A stretch of 64,000 nt of DNA, taken from the NCBI GenBank assembly GCA_029582155.1, contig CM055895.1, positions 56,639,250-56,703,249 of the forward strand, given 5' to 3'. Shown one piece after another: positions 47,873-59,733 of the stretch. Under the pieces are notes generated by a model. The model saw only the letters and a program-made list of their open reading frames with translations. It ran no database searches and had not been told where the DNA came from. The stretch is from Panopea generosa. Lineage: Eukaryota; Mollusca; Bivalvia; Adapedonta; Hiatellidae. Numbering within the stretch: the stretch's first letter is position 1; every line of letters begins with the position of its first letter. The position numbers and the translations under genes are program-made.

Positions 47873-49939
47873 GCTTCCTATAGGCACTCTAGGCACCGTG
47901 CGCATGTGCCTACACTTTTTTTTCTGAGAAATCGAAAAAGTAAAAATGCCACACAAAAAAAAGCGCACTAAAAATAAATCGAACTCTTAAGAGTTAGGGG
48001 TGTAAACTATAAACATTGCAACCCCTATTGTATGAAAATTGTAGCCACTTGAAACCATGAGACGGAATGCTATTTCATTTTCCCCTTTATCTATCAAGCT
48101 ATCTGTTAATGCTGCTGCACACCCTTACGGGTAATTTGAGCAGTTGCGCACCTGTGTCTGTTAGTAGAAAAAGTTAAAAGGTAAAAGTAGCAATAGTTGT
48201 GAAGACTAGGTGAAGAATATTAAAATTGAGTGTGAAGTAGGTAAAATCAGGTTAAAACAACATTTCAAGGCGAACAGTTTGTTGTGGTGGGGTGGTGCAG
48301 GCTGCGAGTTTAAACTTATCGAAGTCTCGCATCAATATAACATATTATTGTAGAAACACTGAACAATGGCCATAGGAAATAGGACTATTAATTGTGTAGT
48401 AGTCAGTTCCAATATGAATTTGTTTATAGATTACTGAATGACAGCATTTTGAGATTCTTTTATTATTTTTTGGATGTAGTTTGACATAGGAATTGCTACT
48501 AGATTGCGAACTATCTTGTAAAACAGACACAAGCGTACATCTGAACGACGTTGTTAAAGGCACCTCCAACCTAGCTCAGTTATACTGGAGTATCCACATT
48601 AATCATTTAATGACCATCGGGCTGCACGACGTTGGACCGTTTCAAATTTGTATATATTGTTTTGGTGTGTGGTGTCATACAGCGCTAGCACACTCCAGTT
48701 GAGGACATACATACGTTTTGTAGGTGCATGCTCTTATCTGTATTGGACTTCTCATGGTTTACCAGGTCAAAAGTCTTACTGAAGTACAGAAGAACTAGAT
48801 ATGTCTGCTTACCTTTGCTGACTTTGCTGGCGAGATCTTCCACCAACATGACAAGCTGCGTCTCACACGACCTTCGTTATAACATGTTCCATTACCTTAC
48901 ACACTATACAAGTCAAGGATATTGGACGGTAGGGACTTATCACCTTTCTTGTATAGCGGTGTCACTTTGGCAGAAGTCCAGTCCTTATGTACTTGTCCTG
49001 TTTTAAAAGATTGTGTGAAAATTACATGTAAGACTAGTGCTATCTGTTCTCGTAGTTCTTGTAGAGCAAATGGTTTTATCTTGTCAGGTCCACCAGCTTT
49101 GTTTGGGCACAGGTCCTTTGACAGTTCAAGAATACCTGGGGTTGAGATGTAAATATCTAGCATGATAAGGGGGGTGTTGGTATCACCGCTAGTGGGGAAA
49201 AGAGGGGCGCGATCTTAGATATTTATCTGATATAGTTGTTTAAGGTTTAGAGGGGATATAGGGGTGAAAACAGAGCGGAACTGGTTGTTTAGTATATTTA
49301 CATTTTCTGTTGTTTCTGTTACCAACTTACCATTTGACTGTAGGAGGAAATACCTTAGTTATCTTGTCTTTCAATAATGTTTTAGGTATGAGAACATTTT
49401 TTTGGTATTTCTCTTTCCATCCTCATTATCACCGTCTACCCCAATAATGTCTTCAAGGTAGGCTTCGTGTGCTTTTTTTTATTTGATGGCGTACTACGTG
49501 CCTTTCCTTGGTGTATTTTTGTCTGTCAGTATGTAGACCTGTTTTATTTTGATGGCAGTAGAGTTTGTTTCTCTTTCTTATAGAGCGCCTGATATTCTGT
49601 GATATCCCAGGAAGTGATGACCTACCCTTCGTGGTTTTGAATTGAACACACGCTGACATGTGTTTCTCCAGATTTGAGGTAAATTCATTCCATAGATATT
49701 GGCCTTATTAAAGTGAATACACCTTAAATCATTACATTTATTATCAATCTATTTGGTAATAAAACAGTGAATTCAATGTTTATATTTAGAATAGCCAGAC
49801 CACTAAAAAACATAAGAAATATACGCCAAAACGCACCTACGACAGTCTCCTCTTTCTGAAAAAAAAAACCGCTGCAGCATGCACCCCGGACCTGCCTACA
49901 ACTGTGCCTCACACCGTTTTCAGCCAAGCTACGCCCCTG
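47873..49939. mobile_element. TIR element 'T' split by a dead LINE
   Basis: Left end CAGGGGAGTAGCTT, right end (outward) CAGGGGCGTAGCTT. The left interior (CCTATAGGCACTCTAGGCAC, TTTCTGAGAAATCGA) and right interior (CCTTAAATCATTACATTTAT, GCACCCCGGACC) match the compact copies at 22.5 and 42.55 kb. The two halves are pushed apart by ~1.7 kb of LINE sequence. Confidence 0.65.
48300..49690 (-). pseudogene. Heavily decayed CR1-like LINE RT fragment
   Basis: Minus-strand pieces in different frames recall a LINE ORF2: ILELSKDLCPNKAGGPDKIK and WTSAKVTPLYKKGDKSLPSN (RT N-terminal blocks, 48,897-49,163), then an ECASAVWHHTPK-like connection segment near 48,680. A basic linker piece (about 49,453-49,659) lies upstream. 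Many stops and frameshifts, no catalytic YADD readable. It is older than the LINE in copy B and is inserted in element T. Confidence 0.7.
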
Positions 49940-50107
49940 CATAGGCTGTGAACTATGTGTTAATGTATTTTCTCCTCCACGTGTAATTGGCATATTGTAA
50001 GAGTAAAAAACAATATCATCTGTTTGAATGTTTCAATGCGGCCGATTGAACCGGACCCAGACACCGCCTGTGATTTCGTACATCACCCGGTATTTAGCCT
50101 GTGTTTA

Positions 50108-51770
50108 CAAAACACACATTTTTAGTTCAATTCTCATAAAATCGACTTTTAATCGTTTATAAACATGTTTTACGATATATCTGGGAGTTTTATAAATTTT
50201 AGTTGTATTTTAAAGATTTTATAACAATAAAACGAATTTTGACCCAAAAACGGCTCTGCGGAAAGGGCTTTTCTACACGGAAAGGGCCTACAAAACACAC
50301 ATTTTTGGTGCAAATCATATAAAATCGACTTTTAATCGTGTATAAACATGTTTTACGATATATCTGGGAGTTTCATAAATTTAAGTTGTATTTTAAAGAT
50401 TTTATAACTATAAAACGAATAATAATGACTCAAAACGGCTCTGCGGAAAGGGCTTTTCTAAACGGAAAGGGCCTACAAAACACACATTTTTAGTTCAATA
50501 CTCATAAAATCGACTTTTAATCGTTTATAAACATGTTTTACGATATATCTGGGAGTTTTATAAATTTTAGTTGTATTTTAAAGATTTTATAACAATAAAA
50601 CGAATTTTGACCCAAAAACGGCTCTGCGGAAAGGGCTTTTCTACACGGAAAGGGCCTACAAAACACACATTTTTGGTGCAAATCATATAAAATCGACTTT
50701 TAATCGTGTATAAACATGTTTTACGATATATCTGGGAGTTTCATAAATTTAAGTTGTATTTTAAAGATTTTATAACAATAAAACGAATAATAATGACTCA
50801 AAACGGCTCTGCGGAAAGGGCTTTTCTACACGGAAAGGGCCTGCAAAACACACATTTTTGGTGCAAATCATATAAAATCGACTTTTAATCTTTTATAAAC
50901 ATGTTTTACGATATATCTGGGAGTTTCATAAATTTAAGTTGTATTTTAAAGATTTTATAACAATAAAACGAATTTTGACCCAAAAACGGCTCTGCGGAAA
51001 GGGGTTTTCTACACGGAAAGGGCCTACAAAACACACATTTTTGGTGCAAATCATATAAAATCGACTTTTAATCGTGTATAAACATGTTTTACGATATATC
51101 TGGGAGTTTCATAAATTTAAGTTGTATTTTAAAGATTTTATAACTATAAAACGAATAATAATGACTCAAAACGGCTCTGCGGAAAGGGCTTTTCTACACG
51201 GAAAGGGCCTACAAAACACACATTTTTGGTGCAAATCATATAAAATCGACTTTTAATCGTGTATAAACATGTTTTACGATATATCTGGGAGTTTTATAAA
51301 TTTTAGTTGTATTCTAAAGATTTTATAACAATAAAACGAAGTATGACCCAAAAAACGGCTCTGCGGAAAGGGCTTTTCTACACGGAAAGGGCCTACAAAA
51401 CACACATTTTTGGTGCAAATCATATAAAATCGACTTTTAATCGTGTATAAACATGTTTTACGATATATCTGGGAGTTTTATTAATTTAAGTTGTATTTTA
51501 AAGATTTTATAACTATAAAACGAATAATAATGACTCAAAACGGCTCTGCGGAAAGGGCTTTTCTACACGGAAAGGGCCTACAAAACACACATTTTTGGTG
51601 CAAATCATATAAAATCGTCTTTTATTCATTTATAAACATGTTTTACGATATATCTGGGAGTTTTATAAATATAAGTTGTATTTTAAAGATTTTATAACAA
51701 TAAAATGAATAATAGTGACTCAAAACGGCTCTGCGGAAAGGGCCTACAAAACTTTTTTGTTCTTTAACTG
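50108..51770. repeat. ~184-bp satellite in alternating 183/185-bp dimers (9 units)
   Basis: Unit starts (CAAAACACACATTT) fall at 50,108, 50,291, 50,476, 50,659, 50,844, 51,027, 51,212, 51,396 and 51,581: spacing 183, 185, 183, 185, 183, 185, 184, 185. Type a has GAATTTTGACCC (GAAGTATGACCC in the seventh), type b GAATAATAATGACTC. Each unit ends with CGGAAAGGGCTTTTCTA and ACACGGAAAGGGCCTA. The last unit is shortened. Two identical 60-aa frames arise only from repetition. Confidence 0.92.
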
Positions 51771-51870
51771 TATACGCGGATAACGTGTCGGGGACATGAG
51801 TTATTAATTAACAAACCAGTGCTAATTATTTATTACAATATTTGAACACACTGAGAACGTCTCAGACACA

Positions 51871-51980
51871 TGAGTAACGATTAAAAGTCGATTTTATGAG
51901 AATTGAACTAAAAATGTGTGTTTTGTAGGCCCTTTCCGTTTAGAAAAGCCCTTTCCGCGGAAAGGGCCCTTTCCGGTGTT
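51871..51980 (-). repeat. Inverted piece of the 184-bp satellite unit
   Basis: Reverse complement of the unit's start and preceding tail (AAAAATGTGTGTTTTGTAGG, CCCTTTCCG). It lies ~100 bp beyond the last direct unit, so the array is closed by an inverted fragment. Confidence 0.8.
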
Positions 51981-52077
51981 TAGTCATACCGGTGTTTAAT
52001 TATATTGGTTCCCTGCTCAGAATTTCCCGACACAGGAAACCAATACAATATGTAAACACGTAAAAGGTGTAACCCCA

Positions 52078-52540
52078 CCATTGATTTTTGTTCTTTATTC
52101 TATAGTAAATAATAAAAGTTTGAAGGCTTGTCATTCATAGAGGGTCCCAAATGAAAGAAGTGAAACCTACATTTTACTGTTTGTCAACCTCTGCACTATC
52201 AAAATATGATGAGAAAAGTAGGGGTCATGTGTCATATAAGAGATTTTTTTTCTGCTCAGTGTGTACACTGGTGACAAAGTGAAAGTAGACTTCCGAAATC
52301 ATGAATTCATACCCCAATTTCCAAGCATCATTTTTTTTGGTCTAAATTCACAATTCAAACATGACAATGCTATCAAAATGTTCAAAATACATCAATAATG
52401 CCATTCAAATAAAAAAAATGAGCATTAAAAATAGGAAAATGCATTTTTAAAGAAGAAGAATTGAGGATTATTTACAACCGCCATTATGCAACTACCCCAC
52501 GGAAGCACTTCCTTTTTGCAATGGTGGCACTATGCCTAAA
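52078..52540 (-). repeat. Long inverted repeat, right arm
   Basis: Counterpart of 46,671-46,991 in opposite orientation. Seems the more complete copy, as it contains the ~145 bp missing on the left. Confidence 0.8.
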
Positions 52541-53597
52541 ACAGCAAACCCAGCAGCAAACAACATCCTTATTATCTTTTGTTAATTTATAAGATAGTTT
52601 CGTCATTGTTTAAGTTGGTATGCATTGTTTTAATAACATATTTCTGTATGCATCGTATATAATTTTTATTTAGTCTAGTCTATTATTACAAAACCATGGC
52701 AGAAATCCAACATGAATCGTCGTTAGATAGTTCAATGCAAAAAGGATGTTAAATGCATGTTATATAGATCAAGGTCTTGAATAGAAGGACAGGAAACTTG
52801 CATCTCCTGACTAAATGTTGATAAAACAGCACACGAAGGATTCATAGTTTGCAAATTAATCATTCATAATTCACATGCAACTTATTTCTTTTACATAAAC
52901 TGTAAGTTGTCTCTAATCTTAGATGTTTAAACATGTTTCCACCATGCAAAATGATCTTGCATTAAAAGTATTGAAGTTGAAGGACATTTTCTTGTAATTT
53001 GGCATTGTTTTAGCTGCAGTCTACAAATTTTGTTATCAAAAGTACTTCAACAATTTTAAACATAAACTGCTGGGAATGGTATTGTTATAATGAGAATTTC
53101 ATTCTGCAGTGTAAGAATTTTTACTTGTGTTCCTGAAATGAAAAGAAGTTAATATAATTGAAAACGGGATATTGCAAGATTTTGCATGAATATGTGAGCG
53201 TTCACAAAACCTCAATCATTTGCCTTTCTTTCTCTATATAATTCCATGGTGAAATTTAACAGCAATTCAACAGAAAAAAATTTTATGATCTCAAACTATT
53301 TCTACGTGATTGTGACATATCTATACCATATTAAATGTTTTTACCATCAAGACTACAAAAATTTTGTTTTAAAAAAGAAAATATCTCTGGCAGTGACTAC
53401 AAAATGACATTTAAATGAAAGAGTCTGTGACCTATGGTGAGTTACAGTATCTAAAATGATCTGAAATACATGTATCTTAAATGATCCCTTTCACATTTCT
53501 TTATGCCTTGATGGATGAAAAAAAATTCAGGGTCATGAAAAACCAAATATGGTCATCTGTGAAAGATTACAATCAGTCGGGCCACCAGAAACATATC
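52541..53597. other. AT-rich non-coding stretch
   Basis: No gene, repeat array or hairpin that I could support. Confidence 0.5.
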
Positions 53598-53990
53598 TTT
53601 TTAGCTCGCCGGGACGGAGTCCAAGGAGAGCTATTGCCATTACCCCGGATCGTCGGCGTCATCGGCATCGTCTGTAGACACCCAGATTAAACTTTTGCAT
53701 TTAAGTTTAAGATATCTATGCAAACACTCATTGGTTATGAATGAAACTTCGCATGAGTGTTCACCATCATTGATGGAACACACAGAGACAAGAACCATAG
53801 CTTGGGTTTGCATTTTGGCAGAGTTATGGCCCTTTTGGATTTAACTTTTCGTCAGTAGACACCCAGGTTAAACTTTCGGGTTTAGTTGCGTTTAAGTTTT
53901 GGTCTTTGTCTCCAATCTCAATCTTTGCATGGATGATGAGTTTTATCCCATCGGCGAGCTTTGTTGTCTTCTCTCTCTTGTTGTTTTGGC
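53598..53990 (+). repeat. Dispersed bivalve-type repeat, copy 2
   Basis: Same family as 3091-3365 (TTTTTAGCTCGCCGGGAC, AGGAGAGCTATTGCCAT, GAGCTTTGTTGT), slightly longer. Confidence 0.8.
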
Positions 53991-54289
53991 CTTAGACACT
54001 GGAGGGATTCCTTTTATTGTTTTTTAAAAAAAACACAAAAAAAAAACAGTCAAATTACACAGAAAATACTGTTTTACTAATAGCAAATAACTCTGCGCAC
54101 ATTTTGGTTTATGCGCCCTATTGTAATATAAGTTGGCAGCTCATTACACTGTACAAATTAAATGGTTACATTCAACAAAAATTGTGAACAACATTTTACC
54201 TTAGGTCTCATTTACTTTCCAATTAGCAGTTAAATGTGAAACTTAGCAAAACAGAAAAATTAATGTTTAGTCTTGAACCTCATAACATG

Positions 54290-54606
54290 TGAATGTGTAA
54301 CACCACAGTGGGGTGGAAGCATCCGCCATGCATGTGGAAGGTCGTGCTTTCAAACCCGGTCAGGTCAAATCAAAGACTTGAAAATGGTACAAACTTCTTC
54401 ACTTTGCCTACAGAATTTTGATGATAGTTCTAGGTCTGATTGGCCAAATTTCAACATAATGTGACTGGGTGGGGTATTACACTATGTGTCTGTGGCGTGA
54501 TACTCTGGTGTGGCAGCACTTAACATACTGTCTCAAGCAGACATCGTTGCAAAATATAACTGACACATTGTTAAAAGAAAAGCTAAACACAATATAACAA
54601 TAACAT
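54290..54606 (+). mobile_element. Old diverged SINE of the same family
   Basis: Shares GCATGTGGAAGGTCGTG, TTCTAGGTCTG, TAATGTGACTGGGTGGGGTA and ACTGTCTCAAG with the SINEs at 20.3 and 29.7 kb. Many substitutions, no clear A box, tail reduced to ACAATATAACAATAACA. Confidence 0.8.
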
Positions 54607-54972
54607 GTCAATGAGTTGAAATCTACTATTAAATACATACACTTTTGAAATAATAATTGTATACCTTATGCAAACTAACTGGTGTGTCATAACATTCAGA
54701 TTTATAAAGCTGTCACAAACATTTTAAGATGGGACCCCATTTTATTCTAATAAGCAGTTCAATGTGTTAATTTATTACCAGTAACAAAACATAACTCAAA
54801 TGGGGATTCTTGCATCTTCTCATCTGTCATTGCGTTAAAATCAACATTGTTGATCTCAATCTCGGCACATTCAAAGCCTTAAAATATACACCATTGATTT
54901 TAAAGTCACAACCTGTAAGGCATGCATTACACATTCATTCATTACATTTTAGTATATTTATAGATAAATCGC

Positions 54973-55045
54973 TCCATTGGTGCAAAAAAATACCAAGCGC
55001 CTTCTTATTTCGTATGCATTTGATACCCTTTATTGCACCAATGGG
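54973..55045. repeat. Hairpin element, diverged third copy
   Basis: Arms CCATTGGTGCAA and TTGCACCAATGG pair perfectly at the base. The loop side keeps CTTCTTATTTC and TAT.CA, as in the copies at 21.5 and 41.2 kb. Confidence 0.7.
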
Positions 55046-55339
55046 ACAAAATAATTCTTTGTATCAATTCTGGTATCAAATAAATCACATGATTTAAATT
55101 TGACTAAGACTTGATACATGATACTGGTTTACGTATTGTAGAATTTGTTTCATCTTTGAAATAGTTCAAATGACGGGTTGAAGGTTATCAAGCGGTATTT
55201 AAGTGCTGTCAGTCTGTTTTTAGACTCAGACAACATTCGTATGCAGGTCCATTGCCACACTTGACATTGTAGCTGTTTGACATCTTGTTGAAGTTATTCT
55301 TTCATTTTGGACAACATGTTGTTCATTTGATATTAAATG

Positions 55340-57480
55340 ACCTTTTCTGTAGTATAAACTGCTGTCCTTTCATTATTTTATAAACTGTCCTTCATTTTAT
55401 ATAAACTGTTTTTTCATATTGTATAAACTGTCCTTTCAAAATGAGCCATTCTTAAAAAAAATGTTTGTTTGCTGTGCTCTGTCCCAGTATTTTTCATGTG
55501 GGTAAGTTGATAGTTATTATTTTTTTGCCAGATTTTGATTTTGCATCTAGTCATTTTAAAGAAAAATGGATAGAAATCATGAAAAAAAATTAAACGCTTT
55601 GAAAGGCAATAACAAGTTTGGGTAGATGCAATTTTGAGTGAGTAGGTACAATGATGGGAATTTTCACTTACTCTCATCACTGTAGGTAGCAGCACAGCAA
55701 ACAAGATTTTTTTTAAGAAAGGCCCTGTATAAACTGTCCTTTTATATTGTATATAAACTGTCCTTTTATATTGTATAAACTGTCCTTTCATATTGTATAA
55801 ACTGTCTTTTCATATTGTATGTAACTGTCCTTTCATTTTGTATAAACTATCCTTTCATTTTGTATTAACTATCCTTTCATATTGTATAAACTATCCTTTC
55901 ATATTGTTTAAACTGTCCTTTTAATATTGTATAAACTTACATTTTATACTGTATAAACTGTCCTTTCATAATACATATATACTGTCCTTTGATATTGTAT
56001 AAACTGTCCTTCATTTTGTACAAACTGTCCTTGCATATTGTAAGAACTGTCCTTTGATATTGTATAAACTGTCCTTTTATATTGCATAAACTGTCCTTTG
56101 ATATTGTATAAACTGTCCTTCATTTTGTACAAACTGTCCTTGCATATTGTATAAACTGTCATTTGATATTGTATAAACTGTCCTTCATTTTGAACAAACT
56201 GTCCTTTAATATTGTATAAACTGTCCTTCCATACTGTATAAGCTGTCCTTTTATATTGTATAAAATGTCTGTTATGTTGTACAACTGTCATTTCATATTG
56301 TATAACCTGCCCTTTCATATTGTATAAACTGTTAATTCATATTGAATAAACTGTCCTTACATGTTGTTTAAACTGTCCTTTCATTTTGGTATTAAATGGC
56401 TCTTTTCTGTTATAAAAACTGTCCTTTCATATTGTATTTAAATGTCCTTTCATTTGGTATAAACAGTGTTTTCATATTTTGTAAGCTGTAATTTCATATT
56501 GTATAAACTGTTCATTCATATTGTATAAACTGTTCATTCATATTGAATAAACTGTCCTTTCATTTTGTATAAACTGTTCTTTCATATTGAATAAACTGTC
56601 CTTTTATATTGAATAAACCATCCTTTCATATTGTATAAACTGTCCTTTAATTTGTACAAACTGTCCTTTAATATTGTATAAAATTTCCTTCCATATTGTA
56701 TAAACTGTCCATGATATTGTATAAACTGTCTTTTCATATTCTATAATTTTCTTTCATATTGAATTAACTGTCCTTTCATATTGTATAAATGTGGAATGAA
56801 CTATCCCTTCATTTTGTATTTAAACTGTCATTTCATATTGTATAAACTGTCTTTTGTTACTGAATAAACTGTCCTTTCATATTGTATAAACTGTCTTTTG
56901 TTACTGAATAAAACTGTCCTTTCATATTGTATAAACTGTTCTTTCATATTGAATAAACTGTCCTGTCATATTGTATAAACTGTCCCTTCATTTGTATAAA
57001 CTATCATTCTATTATAATATAAACTGTCCTTTCATACTGTATAAACTGTCAAATAAACTGTTCCTTCATTTTGTATAAACTGTCATTTCATATTGTATAA
57101 ACTATCATTTCATTATAATATAAACTGTCCTTAATTTTGTACGAACTGTCCTTTCATACTGTTTAAACTGTCAAATAAACTGTTCTTTCATTTTGTATAA
57201 ACTGTCATTTCATATTGTATAAACTATCATTTCATTATAATATAAACTGTCCTTAATTTTGAAGGAACTGTCCTTTCATACTGTATAAACTGTCAAATAA
57301 ACTGTTCCTTCATTTTGTATAAACTGTCATTTCATATTGTATAAACTGTCAAATAAACTGTCCCTTCATTTTGTATAAACTATCCTTTCATACTGAATAA
57401 ACTGTCCTTTCATATTGTATAAACTGTTCTTTCATATTGAATAAACTGTCCTTTCATATTGTTTAAACTGTTATTCATTA
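55340..57480. repeat. 22-bp minisatellite
   Basis: The unit is about CCTTTCATATTGTATAAACT plus GT (22 bp). Many copies vary at TCC/TCA/TTC and TGTAT/TGAAT. Interrupted at 55,444-55,725 by a small inverted-repeat element. Minus-strand open frames of 124-125 aa are products of the repeat. Confidence 0.92.
55444..55725. mobile_element. 282-bp MITE-like insertion within the 22-bp array
   Basis: Inverted ends of about 35 bp: left GAGCCATTCTTAAAAAAAAT and on to TTTGCTGTGCT; right AGCACAGCAAACAAG to TTTTAAGAAAGGCCC. It sits between minisatellite units. No coding capacity. Confidence 0.65.
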
Positions 57481-58400
57481 TGCAGCAACTATCCTTTCAC
57501 TCTTATTAATAAATTGTCATTTTATTGCTTGTTAATAGATTCATTTAACAGATAAAACAATATCAATATATCTGGCAAGTGCTCGCAGGTTAGTAGTATG
57601 TCAAGCATGATAAGTCATGGGATTCATCATTTCTATAACATATATGCAAATTATATATATATGTGTGTGTGTATGTTGGGATTGTTACAGAAATGACGTA
57701 TGCAGTTTAACATGCTGGATTATTTATATGTTGTTGGATGTTGTGTAGTTTCTGTATTACTGGTTGTTTCATGGAATGTAATATCAAAGTTTAACACACT
57801 TTTACTTTTAACATGACTAAAGTTAAAGGTCTGTTTTACTGGTCATTTCATGGAGTTTAACACGCTTTAACTTTGTACTTGACTAAAGTTACAGGTCTGT
57901 TTTTTAATCCGTTTAATTTGAATTTCTAAATAGAAGTTTACTATTTATCTATTATGTTTTTTTTTAAGCATCTGTTCATACTAAATTAAGAAGAAGAAGG
58001 ACAAAAAGAAGATTTTATTGTCTTATTTCCATCCATATACACCAAGAAAAGAAAAACAAATACAGTCGACCCTGTGTAAGTGTTCACCTCTATTAAGCAA
58101 CCACATCTCTGAAATGGTCACATTTTATATTTACCATTTTTATAATTTTAGTTTTAACCAACCTGTATTAAGCAGCAACCTGCCTTAAATGTCATTTTTG
58201 CTCTTTCCCTTGTGTGTCTGCTGAAGACAGGTTTGACTGTACTTATACTATTGATGTATTTGTTTAATGCCACCATGTCTCATTTTTTGTGGTTGTCACA
58301 ATGGCAGTTCAGTGTATGTGCATGCGTCTGTATATCTGTCCAGTCTTGTCTGGGCTGTAACTTATTCACTTATTCATGCATGGAGGGATTTTGAAGTACC
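57481..58400. other. Non-coding stretch
   Basis: Holds a ~66-bp imperfect tandem pair (57,770-57,905, with ACTAAAGTTAAAGGTCTGTT and ACTAAAGTTACAGGTCTGTT) and a short TA/TG run at 57,655-57,675. No gene seen. Confidence 0.5.
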
Positions 58401-59010
58401 GGTACTTACTTGGCACAGATTAATGATCACCATCATAAATGAGACAAAGTGTTGAAAGTAAAACCCATATGCATAGCTCATATGTCAAGGTCACACTTTG
58501 AGGTTCAAGGTCAGAAATAGGTACAGAATTTCTATCCACTCCATATCTTGTAAACCACATGACAGATTGTGAAAAGATATGGCATAAATGTACACCATAA
58601 TCTGACAAAGTGCCATGCATAAGATCCAGGTCTGTAGTTTGAAGATCAAGATCACACTTGGCAGTTAAAGGTAAAAAAAATGTACACATTTCGTGTCCGC
58701 TCCATATCTTGTAAACCGCGTGACCAATTTTAAAATGACATGGCACAAATGTTAACCATAATAAGATGATGTGTCGCACCCGAGACCCATTGCTCAAAAG
58801 TAAATAATATGTACACAACTTGGTATCCACTCTATATCTTGTAAGTCGCTTGACAGATTTTGAAATAACATGGCACAAAACTTAATGTTCACCATAATCA
58901 AATCTGTGTCACACAGGACCCTGATCTGTTGTTCAAAGGTCAAGGTCACATTTAGAGGTTCAAGGTGACAAAGGTAAAATATATTGAAAGTGCCATTAAT
59001 GTTCACCATA
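58401..59010. repeat. Dispersed repeat, ~170-190 bp diverged units with AGGTCA half-sites
   Basis: Three to four imperfect units each contain CC(A/G)CTCCATATCTTGTAA or a variant, TTTTGAAA..GACATGGCACAAA and a TCAAGGTCAC-like segment. A perfect AGGTCAAGGTCA is at 58,937-58,948. Same broad family as 4606-5576. The minus-strand 152- and 145-aa frames lie in this repeat. Confidence 0.65.
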
Positions 59011-59687
59011 ATGAGATGTTTGATCACAGGTCTGTACCAGCGGGCTCGACATTGTAGCCTTTGGGCCAATATACCAATGAATAATGTCTTAAAGTTGTTA
59101 AATGGAAAAGCAGAAGTCATGCCTCTTGTAAACAGTACTGTATCTGTTGCTTTATGATGCTTCAAATGTTTAAATGATGTTGTAATCAATAGCAAACTCA
59201 GGCAAGGTTGAGTTTTATCAATATTATTCAAATAGCTGACTGTTCATTGGCAGTGTGTTTATAGTAAATGAATGACAAACTTTTACATAGGTTCAGTAGG
59301 TTAGGAATGTAAATATTCAGTAATTAGGTAAAAATGAATATTTTAGTCAAACAAAATAAAACATGGCTGGCCTGCTGCCTGCACGTTGATGTCCAAAATG
59401 ATGGTAATTGTCATGATATTAAAAAAATCATGTATAGTACTTACATTTGACTAAATATTAGTTTTTGTGCATGAGTGCATGGGTTTCTATTTGCATTTCA
59501 ATACATTTTCTCGGACTGTTTTTAATGTGTGGCTGTCAAAAAGTTTATTTTTATGGATTCTTTTAAAGATGTATTTATTATATTAAGTTATGTGCTGTGT
59601 TTTGTTTTTCAACAAATGTATATTATGAGGGGAAATAAATCGTGGAAAAACTCAGCTATAATCTAGCTCTTTCTCTTTATTTTTCAG

Positions 59688-59733
59688 AACCACGATTCTT
59701 TTTTAAACAGTCCGTTCTTTCTACCAAACAAAG
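59688..59733 (+). other. 5' UTR segment of the GAA-like gene, after a spliced non-coding exon
   Basis: A strong 3' splice site, CTCTTTCTCTTTATTTTTCAG, ends at 59,687. That places an intron in the 5' UTR, 46 nt before the ATG at 59,734. The upstream non-coding exon was not located. Confidence 0.65.

Noticed and set aside
49724-49993. 89-aa minus-strand frame
   Set aside because: Covers the right end of TIR element T, which is non-coding in its other copies.
55414-56318. 124-125 aa minus-strand frames (QYKRTVYTI repeats)
   Set aside because: Products of the 22-bp minisatellite plus the MITE in it; no conserved non-repeat part.
58420-59231. 152- and 145-aa minus-strand frames
   Set aside because: They lie in the AGGTCA-bearing dispersed repeat, show repeat-derived internal similarity and no domain.
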